From Dunaliella salina (lineage: Eukaryota > Chlorophyta > Chlorophyceae > Chlamydomonadales > Dunaliellaceae), in assembly GCA_002284615.2 (NCBI GenBank), contig MU069767.1, positions 117,793 through 128,893 of the forward strand: a DNA stretch of 11,101 bases, read 5' to 3'. The position numbers and the translations under genes are program-made. Below the pieces are notes generated by a model, which had not been told where the DNA came from, ran no database searches, and saw only the letters and a program-made list of their open reading frames with translations. Below are positions 1-6,244 of this stretch, piece after piece; position 1 is the first letter of the stretch; every line of letters begins with the position of its first letter.

Positions 1-1
1 G

Positions 2-316
2 CCAGAGCATCAGTTGAACGCAGCAAAGCAGCAGCATGCAGACCTTTGTAAACTTATTAACGCTAAAGCTGTTACAATTCACCCTATTCTCCTGGGTGTA
101 GGTGGAACTATTTACACTGAGCATACCCTGAAGCAACTCATACATCTAGGATTGGATCAACAGCGTGCCACAAAGCTTGCTCAACAACTTCATGCCCATT
201 CTGTTCAATATGCCCACAAACTAGTCACCATCCGCCGCGCTATTGAAAACAAGAATACTTCCCACAGCCAGGCTCTAGAGCCAGGTGCTTCTAGTAACCC
301 TCCTGATCCACATTAG
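2..316 (+). CDS. C-terminal tail of a class 1 non-LTR retrotransposon polyprotein (partial, 5' end outside window)
   Basis: The frame is open from the first complete codon at base 2, so the protein started upstream of the window; the TTG at 14 is only a nominal start. It ends at TAG 314-316. The roughly 104 residues read PEHQLNAAKQQHADLCKL, then HPILLGVGGTIYTEHT, then LGLDQQRATKLAQQLHAHSV, then a basic helix, and finally NPPDPH before the stop. This pattern resembles the end of reverse-transcriptase polyproteins that are abundant in green algal genomes, downstream of the RT and zinc-finger parts; that identification comes from memory of the family. A glycine-rich strand and two helices are visible. 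No catalytic RT motif falls inside the window. The same tail recurs three more times in the window as decayed minus-strand copies, which supports a mobile origin. There is no sign of internal decay, so this may be the youngest copy. Confidence 0.6.
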   Translation, partial: PEHQLNAAKQQHADLCKLINAKAVTIHPILLGVGGTIYTEHTLKQLIHLGLDQQRATKLAQQLHAHSVQYAHKLVTIRRAIENKNTSHSQALEPGASSNPPDPH

Positions 317-425
317 CATTCTCTTTTTCATACCTTGTGGTGAAGGGGGCTCACGGCTCTTTTTTTGAGCCAATGTGTCACCTTTTCCTTAATTGATGTA
401 GGGAGAGTTTCTCAGCCTACGTAGT
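317..425 (+). other. Probable 3' untranslated region of the left-edge retrotransposon
   Basis: This stretch follows the stop codon and contains a small stem (GGCTC at 349-353 facing GAGCC at 367-371) around a T-rich loop. Part of it (GTGGTGAAGGGGGCTCACGG) resembles, on the opposite strand, the sequence just after the equivalent stop region near 2640-2660. This suggests that it belongs to the element and not to unique host DNA. The 3' boundary of the element is not clear. Confidence 0.35.
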
Positions 426-455
426 TTTTCTTTTCTTTTCTTTCTTTCTTTCTTT
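425..455. repeat. Pyrimidine tract (TTTTC/TTTC repeat)
   Basis: A run of TTTTC and TTTC units. Read on the minus strand it is an A-rich tract directly after the end of the class 1 remnant at 457-622, so it could be that copy's A-rich 3' tail. It could equally be an independent microsatellite. Confidence 0.7.
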
Positions 456-456
456 G

Positions 457-622
457 GACGGCATGGTCCTTAAGTTCGGCTGCTAGTGATTTGGCTTTTT
501 GTTTAGTCAGGCCCAGATTTACAAGGGTATGATTGTAAACTCATTGTAAATGGTACTGGCCACACCAATTAGGATGATGTGTAAAGTTGCTTTGTTATTC
601 CTGCTTGGATTTCTTGAGCTCT
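457..622 (-). pseudogene. Decayed class 1 retrotransposon C-terminus, copy 2
   Basis: On the minus strand the reading ILIGVASTIYNE changes frame and continues as VNLGLTKQKAKSLAAELKDH, then HAVQ. This matches, position for position, the HPILLGVGGTIY / LGL / KLxxHxV pattern of the plus-strand copy at 2-316. At least one frameshift separates the GV-TIY part from the LGL part, and the frame has stops, so this is a remnant and not a gene. Its DNA is about three quarters identical by eye to copy 3 at 1113-1285. Homology between the two stops around 622 and 1280. An A-rich tract follows immediately downstream on the minus strand. Confidence 0.55.
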
Positions 623-640
623 GGGTTCCCTCACTAACAA

Positions 641-663
641 GCTAGCAAGCTAGCAAGCTAGCA
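641..663. repeat. Octamer repeat GCTAGCAA, about 3 copies
   Basis: GCTAGCAA is repeated twice exactly, followed by GCTAGCA. Because it lies at the minus-strand 3' side of the tRNA-like segment at 911-1005, it could be a SINE tail. This is inference. Confidence 0.85.
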
Positions 664-910
664 GTGGCCTCACCAGAAGGCCCTCTAAACCTACAACCTA
701 CACTAGATACAACTGGTGAACAAAATCCGGAAACAAAGCAAATGAGGATCTGGGGGTTTGTCCATCATGCTCCTGGACGAAGAAAGGAAGGAAGGATTTA
801 CGCTTGCCCTAAGCTTAGGGCCTTAAGGCCGCATGCATTAAGGAAGGAGCCTTCCACTGACTCCCACCGACAGGGCAAACCCCAAGAAGGACCAAATTCC
901 GCCCTGGCCA

Positions 911-1005
911 ATACAGGATTCGATCGGGGGACCTCCTCCTCGCCAAACACCTTCCTCGCCTTACGACCAGGGTGTCTAACATGAGGCTGGTTGAGCTATT
1001 GTGGT
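911..1005 (-). mobile_element. tRNA-like promoter head, possible SINE
   Basis: On the minus strand an A-box-like TAGCTCAACCAG (998-987) is followed by GTTAGAC and CCTGGTCGTAAGG, which look like D-arm and anticodon-arm sequence. A B-box-like GATCGAATCC follows at 925-916. The order and wording follow a Pol III type 2 internal promoter. The A-to-B distance is about 73 nt, longer than in a normal tRNA. Part of the excess is explained by the word TCCTCGCC (plus strand) occurring twice 17 bp apart. The acceptor and T stems do not pair, so this is not a functional tRNA gene. The sequence downstream on the minus strand runs to the octamer repeat at 641-663, giving a possible element of about 370 bp. 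Confidence 0.35.
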
Positions 1006-1112
1006 AACTCCTGGATGCTTGGATGGTCCTTCGCCTATTCTCCTCTGCCGCACATCCAGCAGAACCCCTGAAAATGAAAAGCATGTTTGATGTTAACGAT
1101 GGATTTCAATTT

Positions 1113-1285
1113 TTAGATGGTGTAGCAGTTAAGCTTGGTTGCTAGTGATTTAACTTTTTGCTCGAAAAGGCCCAGATTCAGAAGAGGTTCGATTGTACAT
1201 TCATTGTAAATAGTGCCAGCCACACCAATGATGGTTTGTAGAGTCGTTTTGTTATTCCTGTTTGGAATTCTTGAGCTGCAGGATT
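1113..1285 (-). pseudogene. Decayed class 1 retrotransposon C-terminus, copy 3
   Basis: On the minus strand one frame reads GVAGTIYNECTIEPLLNLGL, then KVKSLATKL, and stops at TAA (plus 1115-1113). It aligns with the plus-strand copy at 2-316 and with copies 2 and 4. Upstream, in another frame, the reading ILQLKNSKQE resembles the QLNAAKQQ segment that precedes this motif in copy 1, with stops and frame changes between the two. It is a truncated, mutated remnant. The basic helix and the NPPDPH end are missing. Confidence 0.55.
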
Positions 1286-1359
1286 TCAGTCTGGTTACAG
1301 TGTGAGAGCGCCGGACAATGTCTAATAGCGTACCTTTCTTTTTTTTCTTTTCCTTTCCA

Positions 1360-1495
1360 GAAGAACCAGCAGGGCCAAGCTTGCATTTTGTGCACGAGTA
1401 CTTTTAAGCTTGCCATTCAGGTTGTTGAGACATTAAATTTAAAAAGCATGGGAGCGGTTCATGCCATCATCTTGTACGTGAGAGGTCTTCAATGA
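1360..1495 (+). other. Possible exon after a strong 3' splice acceptor signal
   Basis: A long T/C tract ending in TTTCCAG (about 1333-1359) looks like a classic 3' splice site. After it a frame stays open to TGA 1493-1495 (KNQQGQACILCTSTFKLAIQ and onward), and TAC|GTGAGA near 1473 could be a donor. The translation matches no family I know and the codon use is not distinctive. The tract may be only a microsatellite. Confidence 0.15.
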
Positions 1496-1604
1496 GAGGC
1501 AGTAGAAATTGTGGAGTGGGTCCCTGGCATCTGGAAGTACAATGTCTGTGGTGTCGTAAGGGCTAACACATGCCATCATTTGTGCATAAGACCTTCATTG
1601 GTGC
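1459..1604. repeat. Imperfect direct repeat of about 35 bp (1459-1497 and 1569-1604)
   Basis: CATGCCATCATCTTGTACG, followed by AGGTCTTCAATG, recurs about 110 bp later as CATGCCATCATTTGTGCAT followed by GACCTTCATTG. No coding meaning is evident. It may be a local duplication. Confidence 0.5.
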
Positions 1605-1817
1605 AGAAGACCAATGGCGGCCAGTGTGACTCGCAGAGGAGCAAAGATAAATGCCATTTCTTGCTTGAATAAATGCTGATGAAATGTACACAGCAAAACA
1701 ATGTTCATCACGGGCTTAGAACATTTGAGCTTTTTTGATCCAACAACATCTGTGTTGCACAGTTTCACCAAGCACCAGACCACAACAGACGTTTGTTATC
1801 AGTTTCCCAGTTCAAGC

Positions 1818-1829
1818 TTTTTGAGTTGA
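1818..1829. repeat. Target-site duplication, left copy (TTTTTGAGTTGA)
   Basis: This is identical over 12 bp to 2485-2496. The two copies exactly bracket the retrotransposon insertion at 1830-2484, and the identity ends at once on both sides. Confidence 0.75.
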
Positions 1830-2484
1830 TTTAGATTTGATTTAGATTTACATTTGGGGACCTTCAGCCAGATTGTTCGACTGATCNGCCTGTGACTGGT
1901 CCTCGCCAGCCAACAAAATATCCATAAGCTCAGAAATAAACAAATAAAGCTTGTTGTTGTGTTGCAAGAGGAAATCCCGCACACCCTGGACACTAACTTG
2001 CTGGAAATCAGGTTGTTCCGTTGAAAAAACACCTGAGAAGCAGTTGAACAGGTAAGCATACTTTCTCCTGAAATCACAAGCAGCTGTGTTTCTACACGTC
2101 AAAAGGGCATGGACTTCATCCTGAATCTCAGCACTAGAGCAGCAACCACACATGAGAGAGTTTTGAGAATCCCAAGCCGCTGTCTCTACCTTCAACCTGT
2201 GTGCCCTAAGTCTGAATCGGCTAACATTCCTTACGACATGTTGAGACAGATCCAAATGCATGTGTCTCGGTAAGCGGGCTGGGGCACGCACATTGTGGTC
2301 AAAAGGCACTGCAAACAAAGTTTGATAGGTTGCCAATTTACTGTAAGTCTCCCGAGGGTTTACTCCCTCAACATCTCTCCACACTGCCCGCAACCTGTGC
2401 CTTAGATCAGCAGTGAACTCTTGAATAAAAATAGGTGTACCCTGCCGCACAGCTTCAACAAAAGAATCTAAATCTAAATCTAAA
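1830..2484 (-). mobile_element. 5'-truncated class 2 non-LTR retrotransposon insertion, 655 bp
   Basis: The insertion is bounded by perfect 12-bp direct repeats (1818-1829 and 2485-2496), the hallmark of target-primed integration. It reads on the minus strand and carries the last part of the element's protein. Its 3' end has no poly-A; instead it has a short repeat of AAATC/TCTAAATC words (plus 1830-1850). The 5' end begins with three TTTAGA words (plus 2464-2484), which are complementary to the 3' tail, so the two ends form an imperfect inverted repeat. Such complementarity is unusual for a LINE. Truncation of the 5' end is the normal result of incomplete reverse transcription. Confidence 0.7.
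1848..2484 (-). pseudogene. Class 2 retrotransposon protein, C-terminal finger region (truncated)
   Basis: The open frame runs through the element to TGA at 1850-1848. Within the flanking DNA it is open from 2522. In order it shows FIQEFTADLRHRLRAVW, a middle segment ATYQTLFAVPF, then VSRFRLRAHRLKVE, a finger C-G-C-C followed by EVH and LLTC (C-x2-C-x9-H-x4-C), then RRKYAYLF, FLLQHNNKLYLFISELMDIL and a polar end, NNLAEGPQM. The SRFR-LRAH plus CCHC arrangement is typical of the end of LINE reverse-transcriptase proteins, where the finger is thought to help bind nucleic acid. The RT core is absent because of 5' truncation, so it cannot move by itself. No internal stop is seen. One codon is unreadable because of the ambiguous base at 1887. 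The GTG at 2450 is not a credible start. Confidence 0.7.
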
Positions 2485-2496
2485 TTTTTGAGTTGA
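2485..2496. repeat. Target-site duplication, right copy (TTTTTGAGTTGA)
   Basis: Exact match to 1818-1829; see the element between them. Confidence 0.75.
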
Positions 2497-2639
2497 GCTT
2501 TTCCTTCTTGGGCCAGTTCTGGTTACAGACCTCAGTGTTTCCGCTCAGCTGCCCTTTTAGGCGGAAAAAGTAAAAAGTCTACGCTGAAGATATCCAGCGT
2601 GCACGAAGGAAAAAAACTATAGCCAGCGCTGTCACTGAC

Positions 2640-2950
2640 CATGAGCCTCACCATATCTAGACCAAGAAACAACTAATGAACTAGTGTGGATCGGAGGGTT
2701 GTTGGCCATCCGTCCAGGCGCGCACCTCACTCCCTTGTATCCAGCCCGTCCGGTAGCCGCCAACTCCGGTTCTGTATTGACAGAGTTGCTGAATCGGATG
2801 GCATGTTCGGTGTTGTCAATTTTTGTTAGGGCTTTAACAGCATGTAAGTGGAGTTTGGTAGCAGTTTTTTGAGCTTTTTCTTTGGTTAAGCCTAAGTTGC
2901 AGAGAGGTGCAATCGACCTTACCTTACAAACAGCGAAATACCAACATTGC
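2640..2950 (-). pseudogene. Decayed class 1 retrotransposon C-terminus, copy 4
   Basis: The minus strand encodes CNLGLTKEKAQKTATKLHLH and then AV, matching the LGL / KLxxHxV helix of copies 1-3. Just upstream, in a shifted frame, VGISLFV stands where the others have GVxGTIY. Downstream, AACCCTCC-GATCCACA-TAG (plus 2681-2702) matches the NPPDPH-stop region of copy 1 at 296-316 with one base missing, so the original stop has been lost by frameshift. The frame then runs on to 2632. Similarity to copy 1 continues a little into the 3' untranslated part. This copy therefore preserves the true 3' side of the family better than copies 2 and 3, but it is not functional. Confidence 0.55.
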
Positions 2951-3030
2951 AGCGGAAGACATTCCATCACAGGTGCAGAAGACCATTGAACCAAACAGTA
3001 TGTGCACCCTTTCTTATCCCCCCTTTTTGT

Positions 3031-3240
3031 GATCTGGATAAGGAAGTCATGAGGAATGTGAGTAGGTTTAGGATCCATGTACATTGCTTGAAGGTTGAAT
3101 CCTGCAAATGGCTGGGATGTTCTAATTTTTGTGATAGTTGTGAGTAAGCAGAAGTCCAAGACGAGGAACACACAGCCAGTGAGGTGTGTGAGCTGCGCAA
3201 AAAGTACAAGGACCTCTATTGATTTTTTCCAGCCACTGCA
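3031..3240 (+). pseudogene. Decayed class 2 retrotransposon finger region, opposite orientation
   Basis: The plus strand reads DLDKEVMRNVSRFRIHVHCL and KVES, then CDSCE, a stop (TAA 3145-3147), and in the same frame AEVQDEEH and ELRKKYKDLY before another stop. This is the same order as DLSQHVVRNVSRFRLRAH / CGCC / AEIQDEVH / FRRKYAYLF in the element at 1848-2484. The finger cysteines and histidine are partly kept. In-frame stops mark it as a remnant. It faces away from copy 4 of class 1, which ends next to it on the other strand. Its outer limits are not visible, and homology could start near 2990. Confidence 0.5.
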
Positions 3241-3990
3241 TAATTTTGTTTGGCCTCTGAGCGTTGACTTCGTTCCACTCTCGGCAAGCTTTCATATCAT
3301 AATTGATCCGGAAATCAACGCTTTTCTAAGTCAAGACTTGCACGGATTCTCAAAAGTTTTTTCAGAACTGTGCTGGTTGAGGATGTTTCACCAGCTGCAG
3401 TGGGCCGAAGGCCAACCACTAGCCCACAAGTTGGCAATTTGTAACCCTTGCCTTTCATTTCCCTGGTTTCTGGAAAGCCATTTGTAAACTTCCTTTTACA
3501 CGTTAGCCCATCGGTCATGCACTTTGACTGATGGCTCCAAGTAAACCTCGTTGTAAAACTTGGAACCCTCGCTTGCATGTTCGCCAGGGAAACTTTGCTA
3601 CTTGTGGCCTTTACAGCAGGCATTGCAGGGTTTCGCATTATTCTTACATTACCCCAGTGCCCATTGGTCCTGTTGCGATGAATTGCATTTACAGAATGAA
3701 AAAGCACTTTGATGCTTAAAAGGTACAGATGTCTGAGAACAAGCCAGTTAATAAGCAAAGAGGAAGAATAAGAAAGAATAAACAGAGGGAGAATAACAAA
3801 AAAAAGTAGAGGAAATATATGAAAGAGCTGTCCATGGTCCTCACAGTCTTCCAGCAGCTTAGTGATTATGTGTCAGCACCGCAGGACTCCCTGTATACCA
3901 GCATGCTCTGGCATATAACACAATTTAACAATTCCATAACACCTTGGAAAAGGCGGTAATAAAGAGCCATTATTTTTACATTACGGTTAC
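3241..3990. other. Unassigned region with A-rich tract at about 3755-3830
   Basis: I find no recognisable gene here. Overlapping frames on both strands (plus to 3487, minus 3315-3758) are moderate in length and match no family I know. The A-rich stretch at about 3755-3830 (AAGAGGAAGAATAAGAAAG and similar) could be a decayed element tail or low-complexity DNA. Confidence 0.4.
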
Positions 3991-4335
3991 AACATGTCTA
4001 ATGAATGGGGAGACATTGACAATCACCCCCTTGCGCCCAAATGCCCTTCTAAGGGCAATAAATTGAGTGCACACACCAGAGTCACCATGAAGTATCAAGT
4101 TGTGGAGCCGCGTGATTCCCCCTTGTCAAGTAGCTCTGGACCCTTCTGCTTATGCTACTCACAGTCATTGAGGTTGAGAAGCATCATTGTCAATGTCCAA
4201 ATCTGCCCCAAACACTGGCAACCAGAATGCTATCCTCCCCAATAGAGACCCTCGCAGGAAATTGAAGGACTCATGAAAATGGCTGTCGTTTGTCAACGCT
4301 GAGTACCTAATATTTAACCTCGTCCTGGTTTTTGT
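3991..4335. other. Unassigned region
   Basis: Nothing recognisable. The short frames on each strand look like chance. CCCTTCTAAGGG at 4044-4055 is an imperfect palindrome without further support. Confidence 0.3.
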
Positions 4336-4340
4336 TTGTA

Positions 4341-4433
4341 CGTAGTCACATGGGTTAGAACACAGAACTTGCACTCTGTCCCTTCGAAGGTAAGGGCCCT
4401 TTCTTTTTCGCAGGCCGTTGAGGGCTCGAACAT
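4341..4433 (+). other. Weak tRNA-like segment
   Basis: GTAGTCACATGGGTTAGAAC resembles a tRNA D-arm. It is followed by ACAGA, then CTTGCAC, then TCTGT, which can form an anticodon-like stem and loop. A TCGAA core occurs at 4383-4387 (inside CCTTCGAAGG) and again near 4425-4430 (GGCTCGAACA). Neither spacing makes a normal tRNA, and no acceptor stem pairs. It may be the head of another SINE or a coincidence. Confidence 0.2.
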
Positions 4434-4502
4434 GATGCCAGGGGCTCTATGCTGGCCACACCTGCTTGGAAGCACGAATGTTGACCCGCACTACTTAATG
4501 CC

Positions 4503-4714
4503 CTTAAAACAGTCAGCATTCATGGGGCAGAGTGTAACACACTAAAACAGTCAGCACAGAGTGTAACACACTAAAACAGTCAGCACAGAGTGTAACACAC
4601 TAAAACAGCAGCACTAAAACAGTCAGCACTAAAACAGTCAGCAGCACTAAAACAGTCAGCACAGAGTGTAACACACTAAAACAATCAGCATTCATGGAGC
4701 AGAGTGTAACACAT
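4503..4714. repeat. Compound minisatellite (about 30-bp and 15-18-bp units)
   Basis: The basic word CACTAAAACAGTCAGCA is followed in some units by CAGAGTGTAACA. Full 30-bp units alternate with short units lacking the GAGTGTAACA part. The first and last units both carry an extra TTCATGG(G/A)GC, making 40-bp units that frame the array. The pattern fits replication slippage and unequal exchange. Confidence 0.9.
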
Positions 4715-4873
4715 ACAATACTTGTACACGGCTTGGGTGCAAATTCATCCCACGCATGTGAGCTTGGATTGCTTAGAGGACGATACAAGGACATGTTTCC
4801 ATCACGCATGGGTGTTGTGTAGGGTTGGCCAATGCCGTGTATAGAAATTTCAAATATGATGAAGATACTATTT

Positions 4874-4977
4874 ACGTACGTATGTACATTTTTGGGCGTA
4901 CATATTGGAACCTCCAAGTCTTACTACTAAATGTACTGAGACGAGGTCGTATATGCCGTATATTTGACGTACGTATG
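4874..4977. repeat. ACGTACGTATG, two copies (4874-4884 and 4967-4977)
   Basis: An 11-bp word containing the palindrome ACGTACGT occurs twice in an AT-rich stretch (4720-5040) that otherwise holds nothing I can name. Confidence 0.6.
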
Positions 4978-5044
4978 CATGCCTTATTTATATCTACATG
5001 GAAATGGCCAACCCTAGTGTTGTCATGTGTGCGCTGATCATAGT

Positions 5045-5134
5045 GTGAGCACATGGGTGCGAGTACATGTGGGAGGGTGTGAGTGCATGTGGGAAGGTGT
5101 GAGTGCACGTGGGGAGGTGTGAGTACATGGGTAC
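5045..5134. repeat. 20-bp minisatellite
   Basis: Three units in exact 20-bp phase (5061-5080, 5081-5100, 5101-5120) of the form GAGTRCATGTGGGARGGTGT have partial units on both sides. A stray GAGTACATGTGTGTG lies at 5155-5169. Read on the minus strand it gives a His/Thr/Cys-rich low-complexity peptide that is not likely to be real. Confidence 0.9.
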
Positions 5135-5249
5135 GAACACTTTAGTGAGGGTGCGAGTACATGTGTGTGAAGCCATGCAGCAGGACCAAAAGCAGCCCCA
5201 GCAACTGCGCGGTCACCGCAGCATATGCGGGAGAGAAAGATATACGCAC

Positions 5250-5439
5250 CTGTGTCCTGCTCGGGTGGCTGCCATGTGCTGTCCTTGGTTGCTGCCTGCT
5301 CAGCGTCCACACGACCCCCTGCAAGAGCTGGCGGCTTCGGGGAGGCTGATGCAGGGTGCTTCTGGGGCTCTGACGCAGCAGCCTCTGCTGGCACATAGCC
5401 CACATGTGGCCCAACACCGGCGTTGTACACCTTGCTGGC
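5250..5439 (-). CDS. Candidate internal exon of an unidentified gene
   Basis: On the minus strand CTTTCTTTTTCCCTGCAG (ending at 5440) is a strong splice acceptor and ACAG|GTGCGT (5250|5249) is a good donor. The 190 nt between them are open in one frame with mainly G or C in third positions. The translation begins ASKVYNAGVGPHVGYVPAEA and continues with an Ala/Pro/Ser/Gln-rich stretch, ending STWQPPEQDT. The exon would start in phase 0 and leave one base for the next exon. I do not recognise the protein; the Ala/Pro-rich part looks like a disordered linker, as is common in green algal proteins. The frame happens to stay open beyond the donor into the 20-bp repeat, so a different exon end is possible. 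No transcript evidence is visible. Confidence 0.35.
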
Positions 5440-5686
5440 CTGCAGGGAAAAAGAAAGCCATGCCAGATGCTCACTTACAGGGGTTGTTCTAGCTGTACGC
5501 TACGTAGGAAGAAGAGTTGCGACGTAGTAAGAGGAGTTGCTACGCTGTATGCTACGATGTAAGAGGGATTGCTACGTAGCAAGAGGAGTTGCTACGCTGC
5601 ATGCTACGTAGCAAGAGGAAGAATTGTGCGCATGTGCCTTAACACCAGAGCTGCTCACCTTCCCAAGATGCAGAAAGAAAACATAC
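5440..5686 (-). other. Possible intron containing the 52-bp repeat
   Basis: GCAG|GTATGT at 5687|5686 is a plausible donor, and the acceptor at 5440 is strong. The 247-bp distance is normal for a green algal intron. Alternative donors are GTGAGC near 5660 and GTAAGT near 5478; the last would make a 39-bp intron and is preceded by an in-frame stop. The exon upstream of 5687 is not convincing. Confidence 0.25.
5499..5625. repeat. 52-bp tandem repeat, about 2.4 copies, with palindromic core
   Basis: Units at 5499-5550 and 5551-5602 have exactly the same length and differ by a few substitutions; a partial third follows to about 5625. Each 52-mer is itself two related halves of 22 and 30 bp. The second unit contains the perfect 14-bp palindrome TTGCTACGTAGCAA at 5569-5582, and TGCTACGTAGCA recurs at 5602-5613. 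Confidence 0.9.
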
Positions 5687-5894
5687 CTGCGGCCTGCATC
5701 TACAGCTTATGAGGTGTGCACAGACAGCTGAACTGCACCTGGTATTGCTTTCCCATAGTAAGCAGCTGGGTGCAATCCTGGTAGGTACCTCCATCCAATT
5801 TTTCAGGTAGTGCATGCAGCAAGCGCACGCAGGAGCTGGTACTCAAGATGGAACAGTGACACCAAATAGTGATACAATGCATCTGCGAGCTCAA

Positions 5895-5992
5895 ATTCAA
5901 CTTGCCCCTCCTCACCTGCCCCTTCTCACCTGCTCCTTACCTCCTAAGCCTCCCCACCCCCTCCTTAAGTGCCTCCTCACCTGCTCCTCAAG
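5895..5992. repeat. C/T-rich tract with repeated CTCACCTG
   Basis: CTCACCTGC recurs at irregular spacing within a pyrimidine-rich stretch. On the plus strand it could act as a polypyrimidine tract for a splice acceptor at 5991-5992 (CTCAAG|CACCTG). On the minus strand it presents repeated GCAGGTGAG words that mimic splice donors. Confidence 0.6.
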
Positions 5993-6082
5993 CACCTGCT
6001 GCTGGTGCTGGAACAACAGGTGCCTTGGCTTGCCAAGCACAAGAGGCTGGTGGAGGCGAGCCTTGGGTGGGCTCCTTGCTGA
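5993..6082 (+). other. Possible short terminal exon
   Basis: After the pyrimidine tract the plus strand reads HLLLVLEQQVPWLAKHKRLV and EASLGWAPC to TGA 6080-6082, with almost all third positions G or C. This amphipathic-looking peptide could be a real last exon. The other two plus frames are also open here, and the minus strand is too, so the case is weak. I do not recognise the protein. Confidence 0.18.
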
Positions 6083-6244
6083 CCTTGTTGCAGGCTTGGA
6101 TCGTGTGCTATGGTCATCCGCACGGAAGGCATTCACACTATGATCATCCGCACGCGAGGCCCCAAGAGCGCAGCGAGGGCTGTCAGGTGGGCCCAAGAGT
6201 ATGACTGGGGAGGACTTGCGCTCAAAGCCTCCCAAGTATATGGC

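Noticed and set aside
911..1005. Functional tRNA gene
   Set aside because: The box words are present but the acceptor and T stems do not pair and the spacing is too long.
602..1024. TGCTTGGAT at 602-610 and 1016-1024 as a target duplication around the SINE-like block
   Set aside because: The left copy and the bases after it belong to the class 1 remnant, since the same bases occur in copy 3, so the SINE boundary cannot be there; a 9-bp match is likely chance.
1830..2484. Telomere-like repeats (TTTAGAT)
   Set aside because: Only three copies are present, the unit is not TTTAGGG or TTTTAGGG, and they are explained by the ends of the retrotransposon insertion.
2632..3171. 179-codon minus-strand frame as one intact gene
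   Set aside because: Only its C-terminal half matches the class 1 tail; the N-terminal half is antisense to the class 2 fragment at 3031-3240.
2640..3240. Twin-primed 5' inversion of a single LINE
   Set aside because: The orientation fits, but the two halves show different families (finger class versus GVxGTIY class), so one element is not shown.
3315..3758. 147-codon minus-strand frame
   Set aside because: No recognisable domain, no splice or codon support, and overlapping open frames on the other strand; kept only as unassigned.
4503..4714. CRISPR array
   Set aside because: The spacers are themselves repeats, the units vary in length, and the surroundings are eukaryotic.
5440..5478. 39-bp intron GTAAGT...CTGCAG next to the candidate exon
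   Set aside because: Very short, and the phase-compatible upstream frame has a stop within nine codons and lies in the tandem repeat; the 247-bp intron is more plausible.
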